A stretch of DNA of 64,000 bases from Urophycis tenuis (lineage: Eukaryota; Chordata; Actinopteri; Gadiformes; Phycidae). The translations under genes were made by a program, and so were the position numbers. The stretch is taken from positions 10,907,278 through 10,971,277 of the forward strand of contig JAXIVH010000002.1 in NCBI GenBank assembly GCA_036785325.1. Direction: 5' to 3'. Below the pieces are notes generated by a model. It made no database searches. It was not told the DNA's origin and was given only the letters and a program-made list of their open reading frames with translations. The first letter of the stretch is position 1, and each line of letters starts with the position of its first letter. Below are positions 1 to 11,215 of the stretch, in pieces.

Positions 1-948
1 GATAATTGTTGAATTTGCAAGTCATTTAGTAGTTTTTATATTCTTTGTGTTTTTGGTTCTTTTTGATTTACCTGATATCCATCTGTTTATCACATTGTAA
101 CCATTTCACGATATACTCATTGATTGTTGAATGCTGAGTTGAATTTTCATGTGATATGATGAGAAACAGTCCCGTTGAAGGAGGTTTTCCCTACAAAAGA
201 TAGGTTTACTCCAGGAGGACTGAGGAGGTGCATGGGGATTTTTACTACATTCCTGTAATTGGGCTTTAGGACAGGGAAGTAGATGTTTATCCCAATGTAC
301 CTCGTGATGAAGGCCTGAGTCTCTGATGAGAGCCACATTTGATGGTCGGAGAACTTGAAGTCTGAATCACTATATCACTATGAAATGAGATTCTAAATTC
401 ACACTTATAAGACACTAATACAAAAGGTTGTAATATGTAATCATATTTTTTGGGACTTAGTAAGTCCCAAAGGGGGGAATATGGTAGATATTAACCAGGT
501 TAAAGCTAGTATAATCATTGGGTTGTCCATGCAAAGCATGAACTAAGTGTGGCAAGAAACAAAGGCGCACTCATTGAGCCCTTGGCTCAACCCAAGGTCA
601 TCCTCTGGTTCACCCCATGTTATTTCTAAGGTGTCTGCTTGAATGCTTGGAAGTGGTCAGAACAGACATGGGGAGGATGGGCTGACTGTATGATATGTGG
701 TGATGGGTTCCAACAGTAAAGGGAGGAAGGGCCATTTCTGTATGGCATAGAATTTTCAAGGTGATGACATCATGTCTGGAAAACAGGACAAAAAGGGGCA
801 CACAGGGGATGTGCGGGAGTTCTTTGTCAAACCAACTCAGATTTTGTTGTTGCTCCTACCAAGTGATAATAAAGTCTTTCTTGTCATTCAGACTGCGGCC
901 TCCCAGAACCCTCTTACTTTTGTTAAGATATGTGCTTTAGCCACCACA
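1..948 (+). mobile_element. 3' end of an LTR retroelement: internal tail, purine tract and 3' LTR
   Basis: A polypurine tract at 469-479 (AAAGGGGGGAA) is followed at 482 by TG, the usual first bases of an LTR. The proposed 3' LTR runs 482-948 (467 bp), ends in CCACCACA, and has an AATAAA signal at 868-873. At 949 the sequence switches abruptly to a hAT-like repeat that is uninterrupted at the matching point of its second copy (45662), so 948/949 is a real insertion junction. The 5' LTR and most of the body lie before the window. Bases 1-468 are stop-rich; short minus-strand frames around 106-338 are not recognised as a known protein. The class (endogenous retrovirus or other LTR element) cannot be decided from this piece. 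Confidence 0.55.
482..948 (+). repeat. 3' long terminal repeat (467 bp)
   Basis: The segment starts TGGTAG directly after a purine tract, ends CCACCACA, and carries AATAAA at 868-873, about 75 bp before the end. The right boundary is fixed by comparison with the uninterrupted paralogous repeat at 45662. The left boundary is inferred from the purine tract and the TG start only, because the partner LTR is outside the window. Confidence 0.5.
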
Positions 949-2438
949 CGACACGTCACTTTATAGCGGTGTCGAGATATTTCAATGCATTTTTTCATGT
1001 AGGACCTATTGCTACCGTGCATGAACCTAAAGTAATAATTTAGCCTTTTATAACTTTGAACGGTGACTGCGAACATTTTCTTTATTGCAGCCGCAGCCAT
1101 CATAACAGACAAGCGCGAACCATTGATGAAATGAAGCGAATATAAAAGAAAGGACGTAGCCTACGTGTGTATGTAGGCAATTTATATTTGCGATACTTTC
1201 TAAAATATAATTAATAGGGTTTTATTGTCGTTGCATTAGTTATTTGAAGAGTTAAAAAAAACAACGGTTGGTCTTAACGCAAGTAGGCCTACCGGCAAGT
1301 CGGTCAGACTACAAGGGAAAAATAAATATTTGGGTCGGTCCTAAACTGACAGGGTGGGTCGGGTTACTGCAAACCACAATATTTAAGGATGATTTAAGGA
1401 TAAGGATGGCCCGAGTGTGCGAGTGGCGAACTTATCGCATTACAGACCAGCTTTTGCGATGTGTTTATCATGAACGCTCACATCGCGATGACGATGAAAA
1501 TTGAGACTGTTCTGCCCTGAATATGTTTAATATGTTTAAATGACACTTAAAATGACATTGGAATGTTAAATCACCGTTTTTCTATCTTTATCTGTATTTC
1601 TGGCGCTTTTATTTTGATAATCTCCCGACCGGATGTAGGGAGTAAAAACGTAAACACAAGGTGAAACGTGTGTACATCGTCTCACGGCCGCATCAATGCA
1701 GTTATCTCTCATAAAGCAATGGTTGTAAGTGTTACACATATTACATATTTACAGGTTTGATAAGATGTGTTAATATTGTTTATGGGTATTTTGTGTATAA
1801 AAGTAACAGTATGATGTCGTAGCTTGTGTGACAGTAACGTATGCTGTGCTAATACCTGTGAGTTAATGTTAGGCAGTTAATACGCTTATACTGATATTTA
1901 CATGACTGTTTATTAAGACACTTTTTTGTATCTTTGTTTCCTAGTTTTACACCGAATTCATTGCAGTCAGAAATGCTGACTTATGTGTAAGAAGATATTA
2001 AAGGAGCAAGCCGCTCACTTCCTGGCTCTTGAATAATGAGTTTGGCTGGCTGTTTAATCTGTGTTCACGCAAGAGCAAAACACATAGAGAGAACAGTACA
2101 GAGACAATGAGTCCATACAAAGTACTGATAAACTAAATTAAAAAATATTTATTTTGTGTAGTTGTATATTGCAATAATAATGTATGGTTGTCACAAAATC
2201 CCACGGCACACCTGGACTTGCCTCACGGCACACCGTTTGGGAACCAATGGTAATGGATGTGACGTTACTCCAAGCACAGTGGACTAGTTCACTAACGACA
2301 TGAAGTAAACAGCATAGGGGTAAAACTACAGACAGTAGACCTATACATATCTAATTTTTTTTTTTTTTTTCTTGCGTTGGCGCTGACAATCCAGCAGCGG
2401 CGGTGCGCCGCTGCTGAATGCATATAGGGGAAACACTG
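949..2438. mobile_element. hAT-like repeat, copy 1 (3' part), split by a solo LTR
   Basis: Bases 949-1507 and 2106-2438 are near-identical to 45662-46220 and 46221-46636. Both copies end in AGGGGAAACACTG, the inverted form of the AGTGTTTCCCCT start at 44898, which is a terminal inverted repeat of hAT type. The left part of this copy is cut off by the LTR element ending at 948. No transposase coding is visible, so this looks non-autonomous. The segment at 2185-2250 (a CACGGCACACC-rich stretch) is a composition I associate with fish repeats. Confidence 0.6.
1508..2100. mobile_element. Solo LTR, 593 bp, with 5-bp target duplication
   Basis: The insert begins TGTTCTG, ends CAGTACA (TG...CA ends) and is flanked by GAGAC at 1503-1507 and 2101-2105. 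The second copy of the host repeat has a single GAGAC at 46216-46220 and no insert, so it serves as an empty site. A TATA-like TATAAAAG lies near 1796. Length, ends and 5-bp duplication together indicate an LTR left by recombination between the two LTRs of a full element. Its family is not identified. Confidence 0.8.
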
Positions 2439-2855
2439 AGACAGTGATAGTTGCATGGTTCATCCAATCACCAATCAAGTATTTTCTTAAGTGCCTGCCC
2501 CTATCCAAACAGTTTCCAATGATGACTCTGCAGAGGGTTCTGTGTAATGTGCCGCCTGGCCCGTCGGGTTACTCTTACTTCTCCGCTAACCTCAATAACT
2601 CAACTGATCCTAAAGAGGAAAAGAGAGTATTCCGGCCCGTTGTTCTCAAAACATCAACGCTGTAATTATGTGGTTGTTGCCTCTGTAATTCTGTTCTATT
2701 TTGGGTGTTGCAAACCTTGTGTTCCGTGTCACCACCAGAATGAATTAACAAACAAATGCGGAAAAAAAGAAAATAAGTGTTCCTATTTATTTTAGTTTGC
2801 CTTGTTTCCTGATAAATAATAAGTAATACGGCCTATAGAGCCAAGGTTGAACATC
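2439..2855. other. Intergenic DNA, nothing recognised
   Basis: This stretch between two transposons shows no convincing coding sequence, RNA gene or terminal repeat. Short open frames at 2444-2795 lack recognisable motifs. Confidence 0.4.
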
Positions 2856-3154
2856 CAAAGTAGTAGGGGTGTGCAAAAAAATCGTTTTGTATTCGTATCG
2901 CGATTCAAGCTCTTCCGATTCAAAATCGATTCATAGAATTCCAAATATAGATTCATATAAATTTTGTTTTTGTTGTGTAATGGCGTTTATAATGAGTTTA
3001 GCTCGCCATAACCACAGATGGCGCTGCGGCGAATTCACACTGATACCTGGGCACTCTTGCCATCATCAAAAGAACGAGTGCAGCAGAGGTAGTTTAGTTA
3101 GCGGCTCAGTCTAACAACGTAACAGAGAGAATTATTCAACCTGCTCCATCCTCA

Positions 3155-5312
3155 TTGAAGGCGAGAGTTTGGGCACATTTTGGCTTTTATAGCCTCGAGG
3201 GGAAGATGGAACTAGACAAGAATCATGCTGTATGCAGGCTTTGCAAAGCGAAAGTTAAGTATGTGGGGAACACCACAAACTTGAGAACTCATATGGTACG
3301 ACATCACCCAAAGATTAACATTAAAGACGTGGACGAACAACAACCTGTGCCTGACAGGCCAGTCAACCAACGCACTCTGTTTCAATGCTCTTAGCTCCCA
3401 CCGAACTCGGAACGGGCAAAGAAAATCACTAAAGCCATAGCCTATTGCATTTCAAAAGATTTGAAATACCAAATCTTATAAATACCATGCCCCTACAGCA
3501 TGGTAGAGAATGAAGGCTTTCGATATATGATGCACACCATTGAGCCTAAGTATACTATACCATCCCGTCGCCTTTTTACGGAAAAAGCGATACCTCAACT
3601 GTATCAAGAGACTAAGGTACAGGTCACGGGGGGCTTACAGAAAGCAACACGAGTTGCCTTGACCTGCGATGCTCGGACATCAAGAGCAGTTCAATCATAT
3701 GTCACCTTCACCGCTCATTATATCACCGATTGTTGGAAACTTGAGAATTGTGTTCTGCAAACTCGTGTAATGCATGAGAGCCATACAGGAGCAAATATGA
3801 ATGAGATGTTTCAGACTGTTGCCCAGGAATGGCACCTCACAACCTCCGACCTAGTAATCGTCACATATAACGCTTCCAACATGGTAGCTGCTGCGCTGGT
3901 GGGCAACTTCGAGCATGTTAGGTGTTTCGCACACACAATCAACCTCGCCGCTCAGAGAGCTCTGAAACTTCCGACTGTGTCACGTTTGCTGGGGAGGATT
4001 AGGAGAATCACTGGATTTTTTCAACGCAGCACCGGAGCAAGTCATGTCCTTGAACAGAAACAGAAGCTACTCGAACTGCCACCTCACAAGTTAATAACGG
4101 ACGTGGTTACCAGATGGAATAGTGCGTTCGATATGATTGAAAGATTTCTCGAGCAACAAGCAGCCATTTGCGCTGCGCTTCTCTCTCCCGAGGTGAGAAA
4201 AAGTGGAGCAGATATCTGTACCCTGAGCGAAGCGGATGTCACCAATGCCGAAGAAATGGCTGTGACCCTGAAGCCAATAAAGCACGCAACCAACATCATG
4301 TGTGAGGATAGCACACCAACTCTGTCCGTGATTGCTCCATTGCACCCGCAGCTACTCCACGACACAGAAACGGGCTTCAGTGGTGAAACTCTAATCTCCC
4401 GAGAAGTCAAACAGGCCATTCACGAAGATCTGTCAAAGAGATACTCGACTGTGGCTGAGAAAAACATGCTCTACACAGCTTCTACTTTGGACCCAAGATT
4501 TAAAGCCCTTCCATTTCTATCCCAAGATGAGCAGCATGGCATAAAATCCAAAGTGATAGCTGAAGCTGCAGCACTTGAGGTAGTCATTTCTATCTTTAAC
4601 AATAACGCATGTAAAGAAATGTTATAAAGATGTATTCATTCACAATTATGTTTAACAACATAATTAGCTTATAATACAGATTTCATTAGCACAACCATAA
4701 ACATTATGTGTGTGTGTGTGTAATGAATGTTACTTGTGGAGAGATGCACCAATTTCAGATGTATTCCATGTTATCTTGTAGTGGGACCTAGTTGTTTTAT
4801 GTAAGGGATAATAACACTGAACTTGGAATTCAAATATGAGGCTCATTTTTTGATTGTGATTTCTTTTATGATCTTTCACTGCAGCAAGAGATGGAGCCTA
4901 ACGATTATGCTGAGCCCAGTGGCCCAGATGAAGAGCTAAATGATGAAGGCCCTCCTGAACCCAAAAGGAGATGTTCTTCACTGGAGAGCTTGTTAGGCAA
5001 GACATTCAGTGATGCCGGGGTGGTCCCTAAATCCGCCAACACCAGAGCTGAGGAGGAGATGAAAAAGTATCTGGAAACCTTCCCATTATCACTCTCAGAA
5101 GACCCGCTCATCTGGTGGAGGAGCCATGAGACGGTCTTTCCCCTCCTAAGCGCTATTTATGCATCCCTGGTACAAGTGTTGCTTCAGAGAGAGTGTTCTC
5201 AACTGCTGGGGACATAATAACGGCACAGCGGAGCATGCTCACACCAGAGCATGTAGACCAACTTCTGTTTCTTCAGAAGAATTTACACATTCCTGCTAGT
5301 GGTGGACCATGA
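3155..5312 (+). pseudogene. hAT (ZBED-like) transposase, broken
   Basis: Codons 1-80 from 3155 form a BED zinc finger: Cys27 and Cys30, then His46 and His50/51, with the W-x-H-F start typical of BED. In the same frame two stops (3392-3394 and near 3479) precede a 375-codon RNase-H-fold catalytic stretch (3500-4627). The C-terminal hATC dimerisation region is at about 4885-5312: the acidic linker, then the EERVFS-like and PEHVDQLLFLQ signatures, with a frameshift near 5170. A phase-0 intron at 4580-4884 joins the catalytic and hATC parts. Start chosen at the first ATG before the BED finger; the true N terminus may lie upstream. Function in the family is cut-and-paste transposition; this copy cannot make the whole protein. 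Confidence 0.88.
4580..4884 (+). other. Predicted intron in the hAT transposase (305 bp)
   Basis: A GAG|GTAGTC donor at 4579/4580 and a pyrimidine-rich stretch ending CACTGCAG at 4884 define a GT-AG intron. Both sides are at codon boundaries (phase 0), and removal links the catalytic region to the hATC linker in frame. Inferred from sequence only. Confidence 0.5.
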
Positions 5313-5436
5313 ACTGTACACACACATACACTTACATGTTATTTTGAGTTCTGTTGAATGGACTGTTGCCATTTCTAAAAAGTTAATTTGAGGTAGTTCA
5401 GTTGAACACAACAGTCAACCTGGTAGCTGATGCACC

Positions 5437-5437
<1 letters not shown>

Positions 5438-5473
<36 letters not shown>
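5438..5473. repeat. CA dinucleotide microsatellite
   Basis: About 18 CA units inside the 3' part of the hAT element. A looser CA-rich stretch continues to about 5580. Confidence 0.95.
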
Positions 5474-5476
<3 letters not shown>

Positions 5477-5886
5477 TATGGGTGATAATGTTCCTGTGAC
5501 ATGTACGCACAAATACACACATACACACACACTGATATGAGTGATAATGTTCCCGTGACATGTACACACACACAGACACACTGATGTGTATTTATTTTAA
5601 ACTGAATGTATGGCCAAAGCTTGGCTCTTTGCAGTTTTCAGTTACAAAACATTCTATTTTTGTATGAAGAGAAGATATATAAAGTACTATCAAGCTGCAT
5701 TTCATTTTTGTTTGAATTCCTACAATCATATGGGAAAAGTAACTACATTTTCATACTGTGAATCGTTTTTTTTTAATCGAGAATAGTTTTTGAATCAAAA
5801 ATCGATTATGAATCGAATCTTGAGCCTAGAAATCGATATCGAATCGAATCGTGACATTTTCTGAATCGTGCACCCCTACAAAGTAG

Positions 5887-6301
5887 ATCAATGTTGTTCT
5901 GCCATTCAGGATAAATTCAAAGCTATGAAACGTAAAACGCTAGGTTTATGTTGTTTGGGATGGATTTAGTTTAACTTTCTCAGTTTAAGTTTTATATCAC
6001 ACATAATGCACGATGTCATATTTTGACATCTGGATACTGACAGATGATCGTTCCACAATGAAACGGTCGTGCCCTTCATCTTTCAGCCCTCCATCCAGTT
6101 AATAACGTTTGGAGCGAAACAGGCAAAGTGGTAACTATGGCGACCATAAGATGCATTGACATGGATTCAAATCAATTTTACTAATAGGGAGCTTTTTTGC
6201 AAAGTTCAGCCTCTCCATACTTGACAGAGAAGGGTAGGAACAGTAATCTGCTTTTACGCAGGAAAAAAAGAGACCAGATCATATTTCTAGGAATAATGAT
6301 C

Positions 6302-6338
<37 letters not shown>

Positions 6339-6591
6339 AGTTGCGTACCTGTGTGCACATGTTCTTTCCTTGCCCATAGGCACGTTGCCTTTTGCAGTCT
6401 GGTTTCATCTCCGACATTATCATTTCAGTAAATACATTGCATGCTTCGTTCTATTTTTGGAAAATCACAAAGAAATTATTATGGAGTTAAAATATTCATC
6501 TCTACACAATCCCTAATCATTTAATTAATCTAATGCATCCATCTTCACCGACCACTTTAGCATTTTGTTTTTGTTTTCATAGGGTGCATCT
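5887..6591. other. Intergenic DNA with a GT microsatellite
   Basis: No gene or transposon boundary is recognised. A GT microsatellite occupies about 6303-6338. Open frames crossing it are repeat artefacts. Confidence 0.5.
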
Positions 6592-7209
6592 ATGTAGATG
6601 TGAGAAGTCTATGAATGTTCTCATTCATCCAGGTCATGTTTAATCCGGCCAACAATTAAATTGAACGCAACTGGACTTAGATTTGTCTGTGAAGACGTTT
6701 CGCCTCTTATCCAAGCGGCTTCATCAGTTCGTAACGCATCAGTCTGACTAGTCCACACTAGTCTGACAAACAGTGGAGTTAGACCCAGGTATTTAACCTC
6801 AGTGGAAGTGTCCACCCACCAATCTCCTAAAACAATGGATCATTAGTGTAGCTTCACCTGGGGGGTGTACTACGAACCTCGATTAACATACACAGGCTTA
6901 GTTTGGATAACCTGGATCGACAAATACGAAAGTCGCAATCAGAGTTAAACGGTACCACGAAGCTCACTTACGATTTGATTTGTCGAGCCAGGTTTTCCGC
7001 TTTAGTTTTGATTAGTTTTGATGCACGTTCCCGTAAAAGAGGCGTAACCCAATGTTATTCACCATGACGCAATGGATCCGACGGAGCGAAAAGGGAGAAG
7101 CGGGCTATGTACTTCACTCAGGAGGAGCAAGTAGTCGTTATGAACTCATACGAGGAGTTTAAAAAGAAAATAACGGCAAGGGGCAATTGCCCATAATAAG
7201 GCTAGGGAG

Positions 7210-8330
7210 TAGAGGTGCACAGCAACCTCACTATCTGTATCTGTTTCTGTATCTGTTCAACCAAAAAATTATCTGTATCTGTATTCGGATAGAAAACCGG
7301 AAGTGGGCGTCGTTTATACAGGAAGTCTCCTTTATTGTGCCGAATTTGTATTTTCTAACCTAATATTCATTTGCAATGCAATAGTAGCCTAGTCCCTTCC
7401 AAGCATCACATTGATTTAATATTGTTATATAATTAATTATGAAATATACTTTACGACAATAATTACATAGTAATACATACACAACAGTAATACATGAACT
7501 TTTTTGCCTGTCTCATTTTATCCACTATTGAACGAAGTTTAGATAGACTGCATACCATCTGAACCCCACCACCACCCCTAAGCTAGTTGGGGGACACTGA
7601 GTGACCAGTCAGTTTGAACTTTAAATATAAAGGTTTATTAATCACCACTAGGACACGCACAAGCCACCTGCTGCCTAACGTACGTAATGCAAAGGGCTGC
7701 GCTCGTGCCCTCTCTCACACAGCGGATACTGAATGATAAATCTAAACTTGAATGTGTTGCTGTTTGTTTAAATAACCATGAAATACTTGGTCAAAATTCC
7801 ATTAAACCTGACTGATACATGCAGCATATGTCACTTAAAGGAATTAATATTGACTGAAATACACGGTAAAACGTTCGACTGTCATCGCACACTATTTATA
7901 TTTTCACAACGGAATACAAAACAGGAAAACATACTGTGTAAGTAGTTTATTTGATTTTTAATGAGATAGAGAGATCAGCTATGTGGTGAATGTCAGGCGA
8001 ATGACTAATTTCAAGCTCTAAGTTTAATGTCCACCGCGGTCAGCTCAGCTCAGCTCGCTGTTGTGCGCTGACTCAGTGGGACGACGACACAAGTGATCTC
8101 TTTTCAATCATTTGTAATAAATGAAACGACTATTTAGTGAAATCAGTCCGATGCTGCAAACAGAATAGACATTTTTATCTTGTTGCCAACCTGCCGTCCA
8201 CAATGATATGAACGGATTTTAAGATTTTTTTCCCGAATAATAACGCGAATATTCGGGTAGAATACAGATATGTTTACATCGCATTATCTGTGCTTTCCGA
8301 ATAACGTATTCGTATTCGGGTGCATCCCTA
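7210..8330. mobile_element. Non-autonomous hAT element (1,121 bp) nested in the Harbinger-like element
   Basis: Ends are TAGAGGTGCAC at 7210 and GGTGCATCCCTA at 8330 (inverse TAGGGATGCACC). A perfect 8-bp duplication, CTAGGGAG, lies at 7202-7209 and 8331-8338. Subterminal ATTCGGGT and TATCTGTAT repeats fit a hAT. No coding capacity is seen. Confidence 0.88.
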
Positions 8331-8439
8331 CTAGGGAGGTGTGCTGGCAAAAAATAGCAGATTCTGTGCGTAAGTGAAAAGATTCTGCATAGCCTAATTG
8401 TCTAAAAATAACTATGCCGAATGCAGAATTGTTCGCCAT

Positions 8440-8530
8440 TAATCAGAATCAGAATCAGAAACAAGTTTATTACCAAGTAGGTTTGCACCTACAAGGAATT
8501 TGACTTGGTGCAATTGGTGCAAGAGAAAAA
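8440..8530. repeat. LINE-tail-like segment (AATCAG repeats)
   Basis: AATCAG is repeated several times and followed by a TTTATTACCAAGT / AAGGAATTTG stretch that I recognise as a widespread fish interspersed repeat, probably a LINE 3' end. Its boundaries are not resolved. Confidence 0.45.
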
Positions 8531-8587
8531 CAGTAGTAAAAATATAAGTAAAATAACTATAAATATATACGGAGCAACAGTGCATGC

Positions 8588-8666
8588 AGAGGTGGGATTC
8601 GAACCAACGCCTCCAGGGGAGATTGCGACCCAAACGCAGCGCCCTAGACCGCTGTTCCATCCTTAC
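8588..8666 (-). pseudogene. tRNA-Leu-like pseudogene
   Basis: On the minus strand the segment follows the vertebrate tRNA-Leu(CAG) plan: a GGATGG start, an AGCGGTCTA D-arm, a CTGCG/CGCA anticodon stem, a CCTGGAGG variable arm and GGTTCGAATCC as the B box. The anticodon loop position reads TGG instead of CAG and the acceptor stem pairs poorly, so it is decayed. It lies inside a transposon, so it is probably a SINE head or a retro-pseudogene rather than a working tRNA gene. Confidence 0.6.
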
Positions 8667-9494
8667 ATTTTGAGGACATTGTGCATATGATTGTAAAATG
8701 CAGAAGCAACCCGATTTATTCTGTTATTTAGGGAATTCGTTTCAAATACATCCTATCTGTAAAAAAGTATTGCATGTGCCAGAAGGTAGTGACGGTGGTG
8801 TGGTGGATTATGTGAACTGCACACCAGCGACCAGTGTTCATATCTTGCCTGTCCATCATCATGCCTTTTACCCCATCTAAATTGGGTGTTAGCACGACCG
8901 TCCTAAATAAGCACAAAAAAGAGTATTTTATTTTATTCTATTCTATTCTAAAAATATATATATACTGTATATTCAATGTGGTAAGTTGCAATAATTTCAG
9001 GTGAATGTAGCCTATGATTTGCAATAGGATAGGCTCTAACCTTTCATCTGATGTTGATTACCTGTAGCAAATAAGAAAAAAAAACTCAGCGAAACACCCT
9101 GACTAGGGGGCGGCGCCCAGCTTTAAGTAGCCGATCTATTGGAAAGTTAGCTGAAAACCTCCTCCCGACCAGGTTTGGTTGCGAGCATAAGTTACCATGG
9201 TGATATAGCTCCGCTAAAAGAGAGCGACTTTCGTATGACAGCTAACCCAGGCTTTGAGCTCAACATACCTCGCTAACCCACTAATCGAGCTTCGTAGTAC
9301 ACCCCCCTGACCATTGTTTGGGGCCTGTGAGTCATCTTGGTGGATGATGGTCATTTGGGGTGGGTGGGGCTACTGGAGAACGACCGTCGCTAGGTATGAT
9401 GTGCAGTTACCAGTGACCGACAGTCGTTGTGTTCGTTAGAGCCACTTGAGGTTTGTTTTGGGCAGCCTTTGTTGTTCACCCTCCTGGGAATGGC

Positions 9495-9953
9495 TTAAAG
9501 TTCAGCATTGTAGATGGGGGATAACTGATGTCTCAGACCCCCTCCCCTGTTGAGAGATGGCTTTTCCACTTTGACATAGATGGCTTCTTTTACCCCTCTT
9601 TCAAACCATCTGTCCTCTCTTTCCAGGATTTTGACATTGCTGTCCTCAAAGGAGTGAGCCTTTTCCTTTAGGTGTAAATAGACAGCTGATACTGGACCTG
9701 AGGAGTTTTCCCTTCTGTGTTGGGCCATGCGCTTGTTTAGAGATTGTTTAGTTTCACCAATGTAAGAGTCCTTACATACCTCACTGCATTGGACTGCATA
9801 TACCAAGTTACTCTTTTGTGAGTGTGGTAGTCTGTCTTTGGGGTGTACCAGTTTCTGCCTGAGAGTATTGCTGGGTTTGAAATGGACAGGGATTTGGTGT
9901 TTGTTAAAAATTCTTTTTCGTTTTTCAGATACTCCGGACACATAGGGTATCAC
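9495..9953 (-). pseudogene. GIY-YIG endonuclease domain of a Penelope-like element
   Basis: The 152-codon frame shows the GIY-YIG core: Val-Tyr-Ala at about 51-53, Tyr-Ile-Gly at 64-66, and the downstream Arg75 and His79 of the L-N-K-R-M-A-Q-H-R stretch. A Glu-rich segment and the K-E-A-I-Y-V motif follow near residues 118-127. Cys56 and Cys60 and the His pair match the CCHH linker expected of Penelope nucleases. In the family this domain nicks target DNA for target-primed reverse transcription. The ATG is internal to a longer ancestral polyprotein; the reverse transcriptase part is absent, so this is a 5'-truncated remnant. Confidence 0.85.
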
Positions 9954-10205
9954 TATGTTTCTGCGTTGGTTCTTTTGAAATGACGTGTTTACAGGACCAA
10001 TCGCAGCCCTTGCGGTCTCCGTTGTGCGTTGACGGAGTGACGGATACTTAAAAAATATTTCAGGCCGACGGAGAGGCTCTCCGTCAGGCTCTCCGTCGAC
10101 GGAGAGGGCTCTCCGTAACCGACGTACGGCACTTTACGCAGGAGTATAAACTAGGCTTGAGTCCAGTTGCGTTCGATTTAATTGTTGGCCGGATGTAGAT
10201 GTGAG

Positions 10206-11210
10206 GTTTCCTCCAGTAAGACTATGGTAACAATTGGAGTGCTTGTAGTGATAAGACCCTCACATTACAGACTGTGGGTTTTAGTGGTCCCACAGCCTGA
10301 CCTTCACTTTTTTCACTATCGATTACATTTGCCAGGGCCTCCAACATTGGCTTAATATTTTTAACAGCAACATCTTATTTTGTTCTAAATACAAGTTTAT
10401 ATTCCATCGAATTCATATCAGAAAACCACAATAAAAGCAGTGACCCATCTATCCATCTACAGCAGAGATGCAGCCAGCAGGATGGTTCAATCAGGCCAAA
10501 ACTATTTTTTTAACAGGCATGTACAATATCAACAGTTTTATTTTCAGAAAAAAACTCAAAAGAAAATCAGGTACATCAAATTGATAAGACGCCATCCTTG
10601 ATATAGTTATGGTGTCAAATGTTGATAATAAAGAGACGGATAATCAGAGATTGAGACAGTGAATGAATGATAACTTCTAAAATCTGAAAATAAGGTACAA
10701 TGTTGGAGACAGATCCTTGAAATGGAGGTCTGTGCTGTGCCCTCATCCAGTCTCCCCCTACATGTAGCTGGCACTACAATAGGGCTGACCACACAAGGGT
10801 CGAATTGGAAAAATGTGTTTCACAACACATTTCCTGTCCTGTGAAAGAGATTTGTCCACATTGCGTTGATTCAAACCATCAGGCGACCTCCTCCACCAAA
10901 CATCATATGGCTGAAAAAAGATATGGTGGTCACTATAAAGATACATTACATATCTATATTAAATGATGTTCTATATGATATAACAAATGCAAGCATTCTG
11001 ACATATTTGAAATGCGTGTATGTAACCTTTGAACATTTGAAATTGTGAACCAGCCAAATATTTCACCTAAAATGTGAATGATATAAATATTTTGTTTTAA
11101 TGAAACAATCCAGCCTCCTATTTGGTTTAAGATGTTAAATTCTAGTCATGGTTAATATTTGGAGGTTTCTTCCAACGGAGGTATAAATAACAATCCACAT
11201 TGCTAAAACC
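10206..11210. other. Intergenic DNA, nothing recognised
   Basis: AT-rich sequence with no convincing coding, RNA or terminal-repeat signals. Short frames on either strand lack motifs. Confidence 0.4.
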
Positions 11211-11215
11211 GATAG

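Larger units (their letters stand above)
2864..5878 (+). mobile_element. hAT DNA transposon with decayed BED-type transposase (3,015 bp)
   Basis: Terminal inverted repeats start TAGGGGTGTGCA at 2864 and end as its inverse (GTGCACCCCTA) at 5878. A perfect 8-bp target duplication, CAAAGTAG, flanks the element at 2856-2863 and 5879-5886; 8 bp is the hAT hallmark. The ends are rich in ATCGATTC-like subterminal motifs, likely transposase binding sites by analogy with the family. The interior encodes a ZBED-like transposase with stops and a shift, so the copy is dead. A CA microsatellite lies at 5438-5473 in the 3' untranslated part. Confidence 0.93.
6861..9306. mobile_element. Harbinger-like DNA transposon, non-autonomous (2,446 bp)
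   Basis: Ends are GGGGGTGTACTACGAA at 6861 and its inverse ending ACACCCCC at 9306, with more inverted similarity inside (CTCGATTA). A 3-bp duplication, CTG, flanks the element at 6858-6860 and 9307-9309. Long inverted ends plus a 3-bp duplication suggest the PIF/Harbinger group, although those more often duplicate TWA. No transposase is visible. It carries a nested hAT at 7210-8330, a LINE-tail-like segment and a tRNA-Leu-like sequence. Confidence 0.7.
6605..10192 (-). mobile_element. Penelope-like retroelement remnant with nested DNA transposons
   Basis: A 13-bp direct repeat, ATGTAGATGTGAG, occurs at 6592-6604 and 10193-10205 and brackets the insert as a target-site duplication. The two ends also carry the same roughly 30-bp segment in inverted orientation (about 6643-6673 and 10161-10191). 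The minus strand encodes a GIY-YIG nuclease domain at 9495-9953, the diagnostic C-terminal domain of Penelope-like elements. The reverse transcriptase region is missing, so the copy is partial. A 2,446-bp Harbinger-like element is inserted at 6861. A GC-rich stretch of repeated GACGGAGAG-type words at 10020-10120 is unexplained. Confidence 0.8.

Noticed and set aside
106..338. Short minus-strand frames near the window start
   Set aside because: They are opposite in orientation to the LTR element and match no known protein.
8588..8666. A working tRNA-Leu gene
   Set aside because: The anticodon and acceptor stem are altered and it sits within a transposon; listed as a pseudogene.
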